The position numbers and the translations under genes are program-made. A DNA stretch of 64,000 nucleotides, taken from NCBI RefSeq assembly GCF_012726205.1, contig NZ_JAASAE010000010.1, forward strand, positions 1-64,000, read 5' to 3'. Shown here one piece after another: positions 9,885-21,339 of this stretch. Position 1 is the stretch's first letter. Every line of letters begins with the position of its first letter. The notes beneath the pieces are model-generated. The model was not told where the DNA came from and ran no database searches. It worked only from the letters and a program-made list of their open reading frames with translations. The DNA comes from Rhodococcus sp. HNM0569 (GTDB lineage Bacteria > Actinomycetota > Actinomycetes > Mycobacteriales > Mycobacteriaceae).

Positions 9885-10852
9885 GAACGCGACTCCTCGT
9901 ACGCGCGCAACGCGGGCGCGGGCTCGCCGGGTGCCCGGTAGAGCTGTAGGAACAGATCGTCGAGCGTGGGTGGGTGCGCGGCGATCCGGACCAGGCCCAG
10001 CCCGCTCAGCGTCGTCATGACGGCGTCCAGGTGGTCGGGTTCGACCGAGAAGCTCATCGTGTGGTCGTCCGGTCCGGGGCGCACGTCGTGCACGCCCGGC
10101 GCGGTCGAGATCGGCTTGGGCCGGATCCGGGTCGTCACGGTGAGCGTCGTGCGCGTCGTGCGGCGCAGGTCCGCGACGGCACCCGAGAGCACGGTGCGCC
10201 CGTCGCGGATCACGGTGACCGCGTCGCACAACGCATCGACCTCGTCGAGCCGGTGGCTCGACAGCAGCACGGTGCCACCGCGCGCCGCGAACTCGGCGAC
10301 GCACGAGCGGAACACGTCCTCCATCACGGGATCGAGATCCGACGTCGGCTCGTCGAGCAACAGGACGTCGACCTGCGCCGCGAACGCGGCGACCAACGCC
10401 ACCTTCTGCCGCTCACCCTTCGAGAGATTGCGGCCGCGCCGCGTGGGATCGAGTTCGAACCGGTCGAGCAGCCCGCGGCGGCGCGCCGGATCGAGCCGGC
10501 CCCGCAAGCGGGAGAGCAGGTCGACGGTCTCGCCCGCCGTGAGGTCGGCGCGCACCGCGGGATCCTCTGGCACCGCGGCCACACGCTGGTGCAGTGCCGC
10601 GGCGTCGGTCCACGGGTCGCAGCCGAGCAGCGTCGCGGTGCCCCCGTCGCGGCGCACCAGCCCCAGCAGGATCTGCATCGTGGTCGACTTGCCCGAGCCG
10701 TTCGGTCCGGCGAAGCCGTGCACGGTGCCCGCGCGGACCGACAGGTCGAGCCCCGAGAGGGCGGTCGAGGAGCCGAACCGCTTGGTGAGTCCGCGCACGT
10801 CGATCACGTCGTGCGGCGGCGCGGAGGGTCCGTCGGTGCTGGCTGACGTCAT
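9881..10852 (-). CDS. ABC transporter ATP-binding protein (drug-export type)
   Basis: Encodes 323 residues. The Walker A motif 'GPNGSGKST' is near residue 46, the signature is the variant 'LSKGERQK', and Walker B is 'VLLLDEPTSDLDP' with the following switch His in 'LLSSHRLDEV'. The C-terminal ~90 residues resemble the extra domain of ATPases that work with multidrug or polyketide exporters. It starts with ATG at 10852 and is translationally coupled to the downstream permease. The export substrate is unknown. Confidence 0.88.
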   Translation of the reverse strand: MTSASTDGPSAPPHDVIDVRGLTKRFGSSTALSGLDLSVRAGTVHGFAGPNGSGKSTTMQILLGLVRRDGGTATLLGCDPWTDAAALHQRVAAVPEDPAVRADLTAGETVDLLSRLRGRLDPARRRGLLDRFELDPTRRGRNLSKGERQKVALVAAFAAQVDVLLLDEPTSDLDPVMEDVFRSCVAEFAARGGTVLLSSHRLDEVDALCDAVTVIRDGRTVLSGAVADLRRTTRTTLTVTTRIRPKPISTAPGVHDVRPGPDDHTMSFSVEPDHLDAVMTTLSGLGLVRIAAHPPTLDDLFLQLYRAPGEPAPALRAYEESRS

Positions 10853-10933
10853 CCGGCGAGCATAAGCGGCGGCCCGGTGTGTCGCAGATCCCGCCTGGCC
10901 GCGAGCGTGTGGCGGCTGCGGTGAGGGCCTGGT

Positions 10934-12982
10934 TCAGGGGCGCGCGTCGCGGATGCGGGCGAGTGCCTTGCGCACCACCTGAGGGTCGGCGGTCTCCCAG
11001 AAGGGCGGCAGCGACGCCCTCAGATAGCCTCCGTAGCGCGCTGTCGCGAGGCGCGAGTCGAGCACGGCGACGACACCGCGATCGTCGACGCTGCGGAGCA
11101 GACGGCCGACGCCCTGCGCGAGCAGCAGCGCCGCATGATTGCCCGCGACCGCGAGGAAGCCGTTGCCGCCGCGGGCCTCGACGGCACGCTGGCGCGCGAC
11201 GAGCAGCGGATCGTCGGGACGCGGGAACGGGATGCGGTCGAGGATCACGAGACTGAGCGACGGACCCGGCACGTCGACTCCCTGCCACAGCGACAACGTG
11301 CCGAACAGTGACGTCGGCTCGTCGTCCGCGAACGCGCGCACGAGTGCCCCCGTCGCGTCGTCGCCCTGGCACAGGACGGGTGTGTCGAGCCGTTCCCGCA
11401 TCTCCTCGGCCGCCGCGCGCGCCGCCCGCATCGACGAGAACAGACCGAGCGTGCGGCCCCCGGTGGCCTCGACGAGGTCGGCGATCTCGTCGAGACAGGC
11501 GGGATCGAGCCCGCCGCGACCGGGCGGGGGCAGATGCTGCGCGATGTAGAGGATGCCTGCGCGCGCGTGGTCGAACGGCGACCCGACGTCGACGGCATTC
11601 CACACGGCCGTCGAATCGTCGGCGGGTGCGGCCTTGCCGGTCGCATTCGCCGGATCGACGGCGGTGACGGTGCGCGAGGGCAGGCCCCATTCGACGGCGA
11701 GCCCGTCGAACGACCCGCCGACCGTGAGGGTGGCCGAGGTCAGGATCACGGTGGATTCGGCGAACAGCCGCGACCGCAACAGACCGCCCACCGACAGGGG
11801 GGCCATGCGCACCGAGCGCCGCACCGTGCCGCGCGATTCGTCGGCCGCGAGCCACACGACGTCACGGCGCTTCGACGGATCGGGTTCGTCGAATGCCGTG
11901 AGGACCCGTACCGCGCTGTCGTGGATCTCCTCGACGGCGACGAGTGCGGCATTGCGCGCGGCGGCCGCCTCGGGGTCGGTCTGGTTCATGCCGGGCCGCG
12001 GCGGGCCGATCGCCGTGCGCAATGCCCACGCGGCGTCGCGGACGGCCGCGAGCGCCGCGTCCGCGCCGTCGGGCAGCCGCTCCCATCTGCTCGCCGGCAG
12101 CGCTTCGAGCAGCGCCGCCCAGTTGTCCGCGGCGCCTTCGAGCCGGTCGGCATCCTCGTCCTCGACGAGCTTGCCCGCGCGGCGCGCGGCCGCGCTGACG
12201 GTGCCGGGGGCCAGCTCGGCCGTCGCGACGCCCGTGACACGGTCGACGAGCTCGTGCGCCTCGTCCACGACCACCACATCGTGTTCGGGCAGCAGCGAGA
12301 TGCCCGCGATCGCGTCGATCGCGAGCAGCGCGTGATTGGTGACGACCACGTCGACCTGCGCGGCCTCGGACCGCGCGATCTCGGCGAAACAGTCGTCGCC
12401 GATCGGGCAGCGGGACTTGCCGAGGCACTCGCGGGCCGACACGCTGACCTGCCGCCACGCGCGGTCGGACACACCGGGGGAGAGGTCGTCCCGGTCGCCG
12501 GTCCCGGTGTCCGACGACCATTCGACGAGGCGGGTGACCTCGCGGCCGAGGCGTGACACCGCGAACGGGTCGAACAGTTCCTCGTCGCTCGGCTCCGGCT
12601 GCATGCCGTGGTGAACCTTGTTGAGACACAGGTAGTTTCCGCGTCCCTTCAGGATCGCGAACTGGGGGCGCCGGCCGAGCGCCGGTTCGAGTGCGTCCGC
12701 GAGGCGCGGGAGGTCGCGGTCGACGAGCTGGCGTTGCAGCGCGATCGTGGCGGTCGAGACGACGACCGTGCGCCCCGACTCGACGGCGTGCCGGATCGAC
12801 GGCACGAGGTACGCGAGAGACTTGCCGGTGCCGGTGCCCGCCTGCACCGCGAGATGTTCGCCGGTGTCGATCGCGTGGGCGACCGCCGACGCCATCGTCA
12901 GCTGGTTGCTGCGCTCGGTGCCGCCCAGCGCGTGCACCGCGGTACGCAGCAGATCGGGCACGTTCGGCAGTTCGCGGGACAC
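10934..12982 (-). CDS. dinG: DinG-like iron-sulfur superfamily 2 DNA helicase
   Basis: Encodes 682 residues and matches the actinobacterial DinG/XPD-like helicases (the Rv1329c type). Walker A is 'AGTGTGKS' (residues 48-55) and the DEAH box is at 240-243. Four cysteines suited to a 4Fe-4S cluster lie between them (Cys119, Cys186, Cys192, Cys198). C-terminal helicase motifs include 'LFGTLSLWQGVDVPG' and 'QGVGRLLRS'. The start is a GTG at 12982. It lies in the same leftward run as pncB and pncA, 51 bases after pncA. The expected role is 5'-3' unwinding of forked or R-loop DNA; no LexA box is visible upstream. Confidence 0.9.
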   Translation of the reverse strand: MSRELPNVPDLLRTAVHALGGTERSNQLTMASAVAHAIDTGEHLAVQAGTGTGKSLAYLVPSIRHAVESGRTVVVSTATIALQRQLVDRDLPRLADALEPALGRRPQFAILKGRGNYLCLNKVHHGMQPEPSDEELFDPFAVSRLGREVTRLVEWSSDTGTGDRDDLSPGVSDRAWRQVSVSARECLGKSRCPIGDDCFAEIARSEAAQVDVVVTNHALLAIDAIAGISLLPEHDVVVVDEAHELVDRVTGVATAELAPGTVSAAARRAGKLVEDEDADRLEGAADNWAALLEALPASRWERLPDGADAALAAVRDAAWALRTAIGPPRPGMNQTDPEAAAARNAALVAVEEIHDSAVRVLTAFDEPDPSKRRDVVWLAADESRGTVRRSVRMAPLSVGGLLRSRLFAESTVILTSATLTVGGSFDGLAVEWGLPSRTVTAVDPANATGKAAPADDSTAVWNAVDVGSPFDHARAGILYIAQHLPPPGRGGLDPACLDEIADLVEATGGRTLGLFSSMRAARAAAEEMRERLDTPVLCQGDDATGALVRAFADDEPTSLFGTLSLWQGVDVPGPSLSLVILDRIPFPRPDDPLLVARQRAVEARGGNGFLAVAGNHAALLLAQGVGRLLRSVDDRGVVAVLDSRLATARYGGYLRASLPPFWETADPQVVRKALARIRDARP

Positions 12983-13033
12983 CCGAGCAGGGTAGTCGAC
13001 AGCCCCGTCACGCCGCGCTCGTCGTGCACGCCG

Positions 13034-13651
13034 TCAGCCGGCGACCCCGACGTCCTCGATCGTGACCGCCTCGGACGGCGTTGCCGGATCGCGGCCCACC
13101 AGCGTGACGCCCGCGGCGCGCAAGGCATCCAGCGCCGCGGTCGTCGTCGGCTCGGCGACGCCCGCCGTGAGCGGCAGCAGCACCCGGGTGGCGAAACCTT
13201 CCGCGGCCGCGTCCAGCGCGGTGGCGCGGACGCAGTGATCGGTCGCGATGCCCACGACGTCGACAGCGCCGACACCGCGGGTGCGCAGCCACTCGGCGAG
13301 GTCGACGCCCGCGGCGGCGCCCTCGAAGCCCGAATACGCCGCGGAGTACTCCCCCTTCGTGAAGACCGCTTCGATGCCGGTGGCGTCGAGCGCGGGATGG
13401 AACTCGGCCCCGAGCGAGCCCGCGACACAGTGCACGGGCCACGAGTCCACGAAATCCGGGGTGTCGGAGAAGTGGCTGCCCGGATCGATGTGATGGTCCT
13501 TGGTCGCGACCACCGCGTCGTACCCGCCGATGTGGCGACCGACTGCCGCGGCGACGGCGGCGCCGCCGGTGACCGCGAGCGCGCCGCCTTCGCAGAAGTC
13601 GTTCTGCACGTCGACGACGACGAGCGCGGTCCGGTCCTGCTGGTGAGTCAT
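13034..13651 (-). CDS. pncA: Nicotinamidase (pyrazinamidase) PncA
   Basis: Encodes 205 residues and deamidates nicotinamide to nicotinate for NAD salvage. The catalytic triad is visible: Asp14 ('VVDVQNDF'), Lys99 ('VFTKGEYS') and Cys140 ('ATDHCVRAT'). Metal ligands lie in 'KDHHIDPGSH'. The ATG at 13651 has GAAGGA seven bases upstream; a longer frame reaches 13738 but overlaps pncB and is not family-like. It lies 46 bases downstream of pncB on the same strand, putting the two consecutive salvage enzymes together. In M. tuberculosis pncA is elsewhere. Confidence 0.93.
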   Translation of the reverse strand: MTHQQDRTALVVVDVQNDFCEGGALAVTGGAAVAAAVGRHIGGYDAVVATKDHHIDPGSHFSDTPDFVDSWPVHCVAGSLGAEFHPALDATGIEAVFTKGEYSAAYSGFEGAAAGVDLAEWLRTRGVGAVDVVGIATDHCVRATALDAAAEGFATRVLLPLTAGVAEPTTTAALDALRAAGVTLVGRDPATPSEAVTIEDVGVAG

Positions 13652-13697
13652 GACGTGGTCCTTCGCTGGACTGTCGAGAGGGGCTGGGGCGGGAGGC

Positions 13698-15116
13698 TCA
13701 GCGTGGCGACACGAAGCGCACGGGCACCGCGGCGTCACCGTGCGAAAGCTTCAGTCCTTCCCAGGGTAGGGACACCAGGCCCGCCGCGACACGGTCTCGG
13801 CCCTGCGCGAGGGTCGGGATGTCGTCGACCACGTCGCCGCCGCGCACGAGCGGCACGAGCACGTCGCGGACCTCGACACCGTGCGACTCGACACTCGCCG
13901 TGCCGAAGCTCGACGACGCGGCGTCGGCGAGCGCATCGTCGCGCGACATGTGCGCGGGGTACACGACCTCTTCGACGAGGGTGCCCGAGGCACGTGCCAC
14001 CCGGGCCGCACGTTTCGCGCCGCCGCGGGAGGTCTTGTGCGTGCTCCTCTTCTCCACGGGGATGCCGTCGACCTCCACGAGCTTGTAGACCATGCCCGCG
14101 GTGGGGGCACCCGAGCCCACGACGAGCGAGGTGCCCACGCCGTACACGTCGACGGGTTCCGCGCGCAGCCCTGCGATCGAGTACTCGTCGAGGTCGCCCG
14201 ACACCACGATGCGGGTGCCGGTGGCACCGAGCCCGTCGAGCTGACGGCGCACCTGACCGGCGAGGACGCCGAGATCGCCCGAGTCGATGCGCACGCCGCC
14301 GAGGTCGGGGCCCGCCACGGCGATCGCGTTCTCGACGCCGCGGGTGATGTCGTAGGTGTCGACGAGGAGGGTCGTGGAGGTGCCGAGCGCGTCGACCTGG
14401 CCGCGGAAGGCGGCCCGCTCGTCGGTGCCGTCGGCCGTGGTGTGCAGGAGGGTGAACGCATGCGCGCTCGTGCCCGCGCTCGGGATGCCCCATCGGCGCG
14501 CGGCCTCGAGATTGGACGTCGTGTCGAATCCCGCGAGATATGCGGCACGCGACGCGGCGACGGCCGCTTCCTCGTGCGTGCGACGAGAGCCCATCTCGAT
14601 GAGGGTGCGTCCGCCCGCGGCGGTGACCATACGTGCGGCGGCCGAGGCGATCGCGGTGTCGTGGTTGAGCACCGACAGCACCAGGGTCTCGAGCACGACG
14701 CACTCCGCGAACGTGCCGCGCACGGACAGCACCGGTGAACCGGGGAAGTACAGCTCGCCTTCCGGATAGCCGTCGACGTCGCCCGAGAACCGGTAGTCGC
14801 GCAGCCACGCGACGGTGCGCTCGTCGAGGAACCGCGACACCACCTCGAGCTCGGAGTCGCCGAAGCGGAAGTGGGGCAGCAGCGCCAGCAGCCGGCCCAG
14901 GCCCGCGACGACTCCGTAGCGGCGTCCGTTCGGCAGCGAGCGGGCGAACACCTCGAAGCTGCACGGGCGGTGCGCCGACCCGTCCGCGAGCGCCGCGGAC
15001 AGCATCGTCAGTTCGTAATGGTCGGTCAGCAGCGCGGAGCTGAACGGGGCGCTCCCCTGCGCGGCGGAGCCGGGGGCGGCGGCCTGTGATGTCACACCGA
15101 TCACTCTAGGCAGCAT
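13698..15116 (-). CDS. pncB: Nicotinate phosphoribosyltransferase PncB
   Basis: Encodes up to 472 residues and converts nicotinate plus PRPP to nicotinate mononucleotide. Family segments are '[11 protein letters not shown]' near residue 30, '[19 protein letters not shown]', '[19 protein letters not shown]' and the phosphate-binding '[12 protein letters not shown]'. The ATG at 15116 has GGAA six bases upstream. GTG codons at 15104 and 15095 are alternatives that would trim a non-conserved leader. It is the first gene of the leftward pncB-pncA(-dinG) run and divergent from clpS. Confidence 0.93.
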   Translation of the reverse strand: MLPRVIGVTSQAAAPGSAAQGSAPFSSALLTDHYELTMLSAALADGSAHRPCSFEVFARSLPNGRRYGVVAGLGRLLALLPHFRFGDSELEVVSRFLDERTVAWLRDYRFSGDVDGYPEGELYFPGSPVLSVRGTFAECVVLETLVLSVLNHDTAIASAAARMVTAAGGRTLIEMGSRRTHEEAAVAASRAAYLAGFDTTSNLEAARRWGIPSAGTSAHAFTLLHTTADGTDERAAFRGQVDALGTSTTLLVDTYDITRGVENAIAVAGPDLGGVRIDSGDLGVLAGQVRRQLDGLGATGTRIVVSGDLDEYSIAGLRAEPVDVYGVGTSLVVGSGAPTAGMVYKLVEVDGIPVEKRSTHKTSRGGAKRAARVARASGTLVEEVVYPAHMSRDDALADAASSSFGTASVESHGVEVRDVLVPLVRGGDVVDDIPTLAQGRDRVAAGLVSLPWEGLKLSHGDAAVPVRFVSPR

Positions 15117-15196
15117 GCGCGTTCCGCGGTCGCGTCACGTCGTGTGATCGCCGATGTCGGGTTTTGCCTCCGCATCGGGCGTCGTACTCTTGGACC

Positions 15197-15535
15197 ATGG
15201 CTCCGAACGCGACAGCTCTGCCTCTCCGGGATGCCATGCCTGCATCGCCGCAGGTGACGCCTGCCGAAGCGGAGGAGACCGAGCTCGACGAGGCGATCGA
15301 CCGGCCGTGGGTGACCATCGTGTGGGACGACCCGGTCAACCTGATGCACTATGTCGCCTACATCTTCCAGAAGCTGTTCGGGTACAGCAAAGCCAAGGCC
15401 ACCGACCTCATGATGAAAGTTCACTCCGAGGGCAAGGCCGTCGTGTCGAGCGGTTCGCGCGACAAGATGGAGAACGACGTCCGTAGGCTGCACGCGGCAG
15501 GCCTGTGGGCCACGATGCAGCGCGACGACTCCTGA
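15197..15535 (+). CDS. clpS: ATP-dependent Clp protease adaptor ClpS
   Basis: Encodes 112 residues. ClpS binds N-degron substrates and delivers them to the Clp ATPase. The core starts at '[20 protein letters not shown]', containing the N-end-residue pocket 'DDPVNLM', and continues with '[12 protein letters not shown]'. The ATG at 15197 is chosen over an in-frame 15164 codon that would lie in the pncB promoter gap; a further ATG at 15236 is possible. The first ~30 residues are variable and disordered-looking. It begins the rightward block that keeps the Rv1331-Rv1342 order. Confidence 0.92.
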   Translation: MAPNATALPLRDAMPASPQVTPAEAEETELDEAIDRPWVTIVWDDPVNLMHYVAYIFQKLFGYSKAKATDLMMKVHSEGKAVVSSGSRDKMENDVRRLHAAGLWATMQRDDS

Positions 15536-15597
15536 CGTCGCCGGGCCGCGCGCCGGCCGGCCCGCCCACCACCATGCCCGGCAGCGGAAGGGACGAC

Positions 15598-16194
15598 GTG
15601 CGCAACTGGACCAGGAAGAACTCACTCGGCGGGGTCAAGCTCCGCTCGGAGATCGACGCGCACGAGGCCACGGTGCTGCGTTCGCTCGTCGCGTCGGTCG
15701 TGGGTCTGCTGGACGAGCGCGCGCAGTCCGCGCCGCAGGACGACCTCGCCGAACTCACCGGTATCCGCAGCGGCAACACCACCAGGCCGGACGATCCGGT
15801 CCTCGCGCGGCTGCTTCCCGACTTCCAGCGACCCGACCCCGACCGGGCCGACGCGAATGCGGACGAAGCCTGGGACAACGACGCGCGGGCGGACGTCAAC
15901 GGCGCGTTGCGCGGCCTGCACGAGCCCGAGATCATCGAGGCGAAGCTCGCGGCGGGCTCGGTCGTGCTCGACACCGTGCCGCCCGACGGCGGCAAGCTGT
16001 CGCTCACGCCCGAGCAGGCCGACGCGTGGCTCGCGGCGGTCAACGACGTGCGGCTCGCGATGGGCACCAATCTCGGCATCGATGCCGACACTCCCGACGA
16101 ACTCGACCCGGACGACCCGCGCGCACCGCACTACGACGTGTACCACTGGCTCACGTGGATGCAGGACTCCCTGGTACAGGCGCTTGTGCCGTGA
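15598..16194 (+). CDS. DUF2017 protein downstream of clpS
   Basis: Encodes 198 residues, an acidic protein of the family conserved next to clpS in Actinobacteria (Rv1332 type). It shows no enzyme motif. Recognisable blocks are 'EATVLRSLVASVVGLL' near residue 25, 'LTPEQADAWLAAVNDVRLAMGT' and the terminal 'YHWLTWMQDSLVQAL'. The GTG at 15598 follows GAAGGGA at a normal distance, whereas the longer frame would overlap clpS. Its stop overlaps the GTG of the next gene. Function is unknown; constant linkage to clpS suggests a link to proteolysis, which is inference. Confidence 0.85.
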   Translation: MRNWTRKNSLGGVKLRSEIDAHEATVLRSLVASVVGLLDERAQSAPQDDLAELTGIRSGNTTRPDDPVLARLLPDFQRPDPDRADANADEAWDNDARADVNGALRGLHEPEIIEAKLAAGSVVLDTVPPDGGKLSLTPEQADAWLAAVNDVRLAMGTNLGIDADTPDELDPDDPRAPHYDVYHWLTWMQDSLVQALVP

Positions 16195-17276
16195 CGGCCA
16201 CGACGCGCGGCACGCGAGACGACCTCCTCGACGTCGGTGGCCTGCGCGTCGGCCATCACACCGCCCTCGGCCCCGACGTCACCGTCGGCACGGCGGACGC
16301 ACCGGGCACCGGTGCGGCGACCGGGTGCACGGTGGTGCTCGCACCGGACGGCGCCGTCGCGAGCGTCGACGTCCGCGGCGGTGGCCCCGGCACGCGCGAG
16401 ACCGACCTGCTCGCGCCCGCGCACTCGGTGCAGCGCGCGCACGCGATTCTGCTGACCGGCGGTAGTGCGTACGGTCTCGCGGCGGCCGACGGCGTCATGA
16501 CGTGGCTCGAGGAACGCGGGCACGGCATCTCCTTCGCCCCGGGGGCCGTCGTGCCGATCGTGCCCGGAGCGGTCGTGTTCGACCTGCCGGTCGGTGCGTG
16601 GCACGCCCGGCCTACCGCGGAGTCCGGCTATCTGGCGGCGCAGCACGCGTCGTCGTCGGCACTCGAGGTCGGCTGTGTCGGCGCGGGCACCGGCGCCCGC
16701 GCGGGCGCACTCAAGGGTGGAATCGGTTCGGCGAGCGTCGTGCTCGCCGACGGTCCCGCGGCAGGTGTCACGGTCGGCGCGCTCGTCGTCGCCAATCCGG
16801 TGGGCTCCGTCGTCGATCCACGCACCGGTGTGCCGTGGGGCGTCACGGGCGACGACCCGAGCGAGTACGGGCTGCGGCCGCCGAACGCGGCCGACCTCGC
16901 GACCTTCGCTGCGCTCGGGCCCAAGGGTGGCGTGCTCAACACCACGATCGGTGTGGTCGCCACCGACGCGGTGCTCGGCAAGGACGCGTGCAACCGCATG
17001 GCGGTCGCGGCCCACGACGGTCTCGCACGTGCCGTGCGCCCCGCACATTCGCCGATGGACGGCGACACCTTCTTCGCGCTCGCGACCGGCCTCGGCCGCG
17101 ACGCGTCCGACGCCGCGACGCCCGCGGAGTTCCCCGCCGACCTCGCCGTCCGTGCCGCCGTGTGCGAGGCCGCCGCCGTGGCAGTGCGCCGGGCCGTCGC
17201 CAAGGCCGTGCTCGCCGCGACACCCGTCGCGGGAATTCCGACCTATCGTGAGGTGTTTCCGAGTGCACTGCCGTGA
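16191..17276 (+). CDS. P1-family (DmpA/NylC-like) N-terminal-nucleophile peptidase
   Basis: Encodes 361 residues, matching the Rv1333-type hydrolases. Such proteins cleave themselves so that a Ser or Thr becomes the N-terminal nucleophile. The likely site is 'LKGGIGSAS' (about two thirds of the way in, after 'GARAGA'). The fold core is seen in 'HAILLTGGSAYGLAAADG' and 'NTTIGVVATDAVLGKDACNRMA'. The GTG start at 16191 overlaps the preceding stop. Substrates are unknown; relatives hydrolyse beta-amino peptides or short amide oligomers. The stop codon lies inside a 25-bp tandem duplication. Confidence 0.82.
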   Translation: MTATTRGTRDDLLDVGGLRVGHHTALGPDVTVGTADAPGTGAATGCTVVLAPDGAVASVDVRGGGPGTRETDLLAPAHSVQRAHAILLTGGSAYGLAAADGVMTWLEERGHGISFAPGAVVPIVPGAVVFDLPVGAWHARPTAESGYLAAQHASSSALEVGCVGAGTGARAGALKGGIGSASVVLADGPAAGVTVGALVVANPVGSVVDPRTGVPWGVTGDDPSEYGLRPPNAADLATFAALGPKGGVLNTTIGVVATDAVLGKDACNRMAVAAHDGLARAVRPAHSPMDGDTFFALATGLGRDASDAATPAEFPADLAVRAAVCEAAAVAVRRAVAKAVLAATPVAGIPTYREVFPSALP

Positions 17277-17313
17277 GGACGGCTCGACTGCACGGCCGTG
17301 AGGACGGCTCGAC
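17264..17313. repeat. 25-bp tandem duplication across a stop codon
   Basis: Two adjacent 25-base units (17264-17288 and 17289-17313) are identical except for one base (T versus G at unit position 6). The shared core is CCGTGAGGACGGCTCGAC. The first copy contains the last codons and stop of the P1 peptidase gene. The second fills the gap before the mec ribosome-binding site. 25 is not a multiple of three, so the copy adds spacer rather than protein. Confidence 0.9.
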
Positions 17314-17335
17314 CGACGACGAGTGAGGAGAGCAA

Positions 17336-19699
<2,364 letters not shown>

Positions 19700-19754
19700 C
19701 GCGCCGACCGGCGAAGGTTATTGCGAAAGCTCGCGCCGTGGCAGCATACGAGTC

Positions 19755-20513
19755 ATGCGCATAACCGTCCTGGGCTGTTCGGGCAGCGTGTCCGGACCCG
19801 ACTCCCCGGCGTCGGGCTACCTCGTGTCGGCCCCCGGCACGGCTCCGCTGGTCCTCGACTTCGGGCCCGGCGTCCTCGGCGCACTGCAGCGTCACGTAGA
19901 CCCCGCCGAAGTCGCGGTGTTCCTCACGCACCTGCACGCCGACCACTGCCTCGACCTTCCCGGCCTGCTCGTGTGGCGCCGCTACCACCCGGCGCCGCCC
20001 ACCGGCCGAGCCCTCCTGTACGGGCCGTCCGACACCGCCACGCGTGTGGGCACGGCATCGGCCGAGGCGGCCGACGACTTCGACGACATCACCGACACGA
20101 TGGACGTGCGCACCTGGACCGAACATGAGCCCGTCGTGTTCGGCGGGGTCACGCTCACCCCGGTGCGCGTGAACCATCCTCCCGAGTCGTACGGCGTGCG
20201 CATCGTCGACGCCGACGGCCGCGTCCTCGTCTACACCGGTGACACCGGAATGTGCGATGCCGTCGTCGAACTCGCGCGTGGCGCCGACGTGCTGCTGTCG
20301 GAGGCGTCGTGGACGCACAGTCCCGACCGGCCGGAAGGCATCCACCTGTCCGGTACCGAGGCGGGGCAGGTCGCGGCCCGGGCGGGCGTCGGGCAGTTGC
20401 TGCTCACTCACATTCCACCGTGGACCTCGCGCGAAGACGTCATCGCGGAAGCCAAGGAGCAGTACGCCGGCCCGGTGCATGCCGTCACGGCGGGTGAGAC
20501 CTTCACGGTGTGA
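19755..20513 (+). CDS. Metallo-beta-lactamase-fold cAMP phosphodiesterase-like protein (Rv1339 type)
   Basis: Encodes 252 residues. The binuclear metal motif is 'THLHADHCLDLPG' near residue 57, with further ligands in 'VYTGDTGMCD' and 'LLLTHIPPW'. The M. tuberculosis orthologue Rv1339 has been reported as an atypical class II cyclic-AMP phosphodiesterase; that activity is transferred here by orthology and gene order. The ATG at 19755 is preferred because the upstream frame is the antisense-like extension inside the rhomboid gene. The stop lies in a 10-bp tandem duplication. Confidence 0.83.
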   Translation: MRITVLGCSGSVSGPDSPASGYLVSAPGTAPLVLDFGPGVLGALQRHVDPAEVAVFLTHLHADHCLDLPGLLVWRRYHPAPPTGRALLYGPSDTATRVGTASAEAADDFDDITDTMDVRTWTEHEPVVFGGVTLTPVRVNHPPESYGVRIVDADGRVLVYTGDTGMCDAVVELARGADVLLSEASWTHSPDRPEGIHLSGTEAGQVAARAGVGQLLLTHIPPWTSREDVIAEAKEQYAGPVHAVTAGETFTV

Positions 20514-20526
20514 ACGGGTGTGAACG
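20507..20526. repeat. 10-bp tandem duplication across a stop codon
   Basis: GGTGTGAACG occurs twice without interruption (20507-20516 and 20517-20526). The first copy contains the TGA of the phosphodiesterase-like gene. The unit is short, so chance is possible, but it has the same placement as the larger duplications at 17264, 52664 and 56578. Confidence 0.7.
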
Positions 20527-20556
20527 GGCCCGGCCGGTGCGGTTAGGCTGCTGGGC

Positions 20557-21339
20557 GTGACTACCCGAGAAGACGGCAGGGCCGACGACGAACTCCGCAC
20601 GGTCAAGATCACCCGTGGATTCACGGCTCACCCCGCGGGGTCGGTTCTCGTCGAGTTCGGCAACACCCGCGTGATGTGCACTGCGAGCGTCGAGGAAGGC
20701 GTACCGCGGTGGCGCAAGGGCTCGGGCCTGGGCTGGCTGACCGCCGAGTACGCGATGCTGCCCGCGGCCACGCACACCCGCAGCAGCCGCGAGTCGGTCA
20801 AGGGCAAGGTCGGTGGCCGCACCCAGGAGATCAGCCGGCTCGTCGGCCGTTCGCTGCGCGCATGCATCGATCTGGCCGCGATCGGCGAGAACACCATCGC
20901 GCTGGACTGCGACGTCCTGCAGGCCGACGGCGGCACGCGTACGGCCGCCATCACGGGTGCATACGTCGCGCTGGTCGACGCCGTCACCTACCTGCGGGCG
21001 GCGGGGCGGCTCGCCGATCCGCAGCCGCTCTCGTGTGCCATCGCCGCGGTCAGTGTCGGTGTCGTCGACGGTCGGGTACGTCTCGACCTCCCGTACGAGG
21101 AGGATTCGCGCGCCGAGGTCGACATGAACGTCGTGGCGACCGACACGGGCACGCTGGTCGAGATCCAGGGCACGGGCGAGGGCGCGACATTCCCGCGCAC
21201 CACGCTCGACAAGCTTCTCGACAGCGCGCTCGCCGGGTGCGAGCAACTGTTCGAGATCCAGCGCGAAGCGCTCGCCGCGCCGTACCCGGGCGAGCTGCCC
21301 GAGGGGCCCGCGCCGAAGCGCAAGTTCGGTGAGCGGTAA
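20557..21339 (+). CDS. rph: Ribonuclease PH
   Basis: Encodes 260 residues. RNase PH trims the 3' ends of tRNA precursors phosphorolytically. Recognisable parts are '[23 protein letters not shown]', '[21 protein letters not shown]', '[16 protein letters not shown]' (phosphate-binding Arg region) and '[21 protein letters not shown]'. The start is GTG at 20557. Its 3' end overlaps rdgB by 11 bases, a gene pair conserved in Actinobacteria. Confidence 0.96.
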   Translation: MTTREDGRADDELRTVKITRGFTAHPAGSVLVEFGNTRVMCTASVEEGVPRWRKGSGLGWLTAEYAMLPAATHTRSSRESVKGKVGGRTQEISRLVGRSLRACIDLAAIGENTIALDCDVLQADGGTRTAAITGAYVALVDAVTYLRAAGRLADPQPLSCAIAAVSVGVVDGRVRLDLPYEEDSRAEVDMNVVATDTGTLVEIQGTGEGATFPRTTLDKLLDSALAGCEQLFEIQREALAAPYPGELPEGPAPKRKFGER

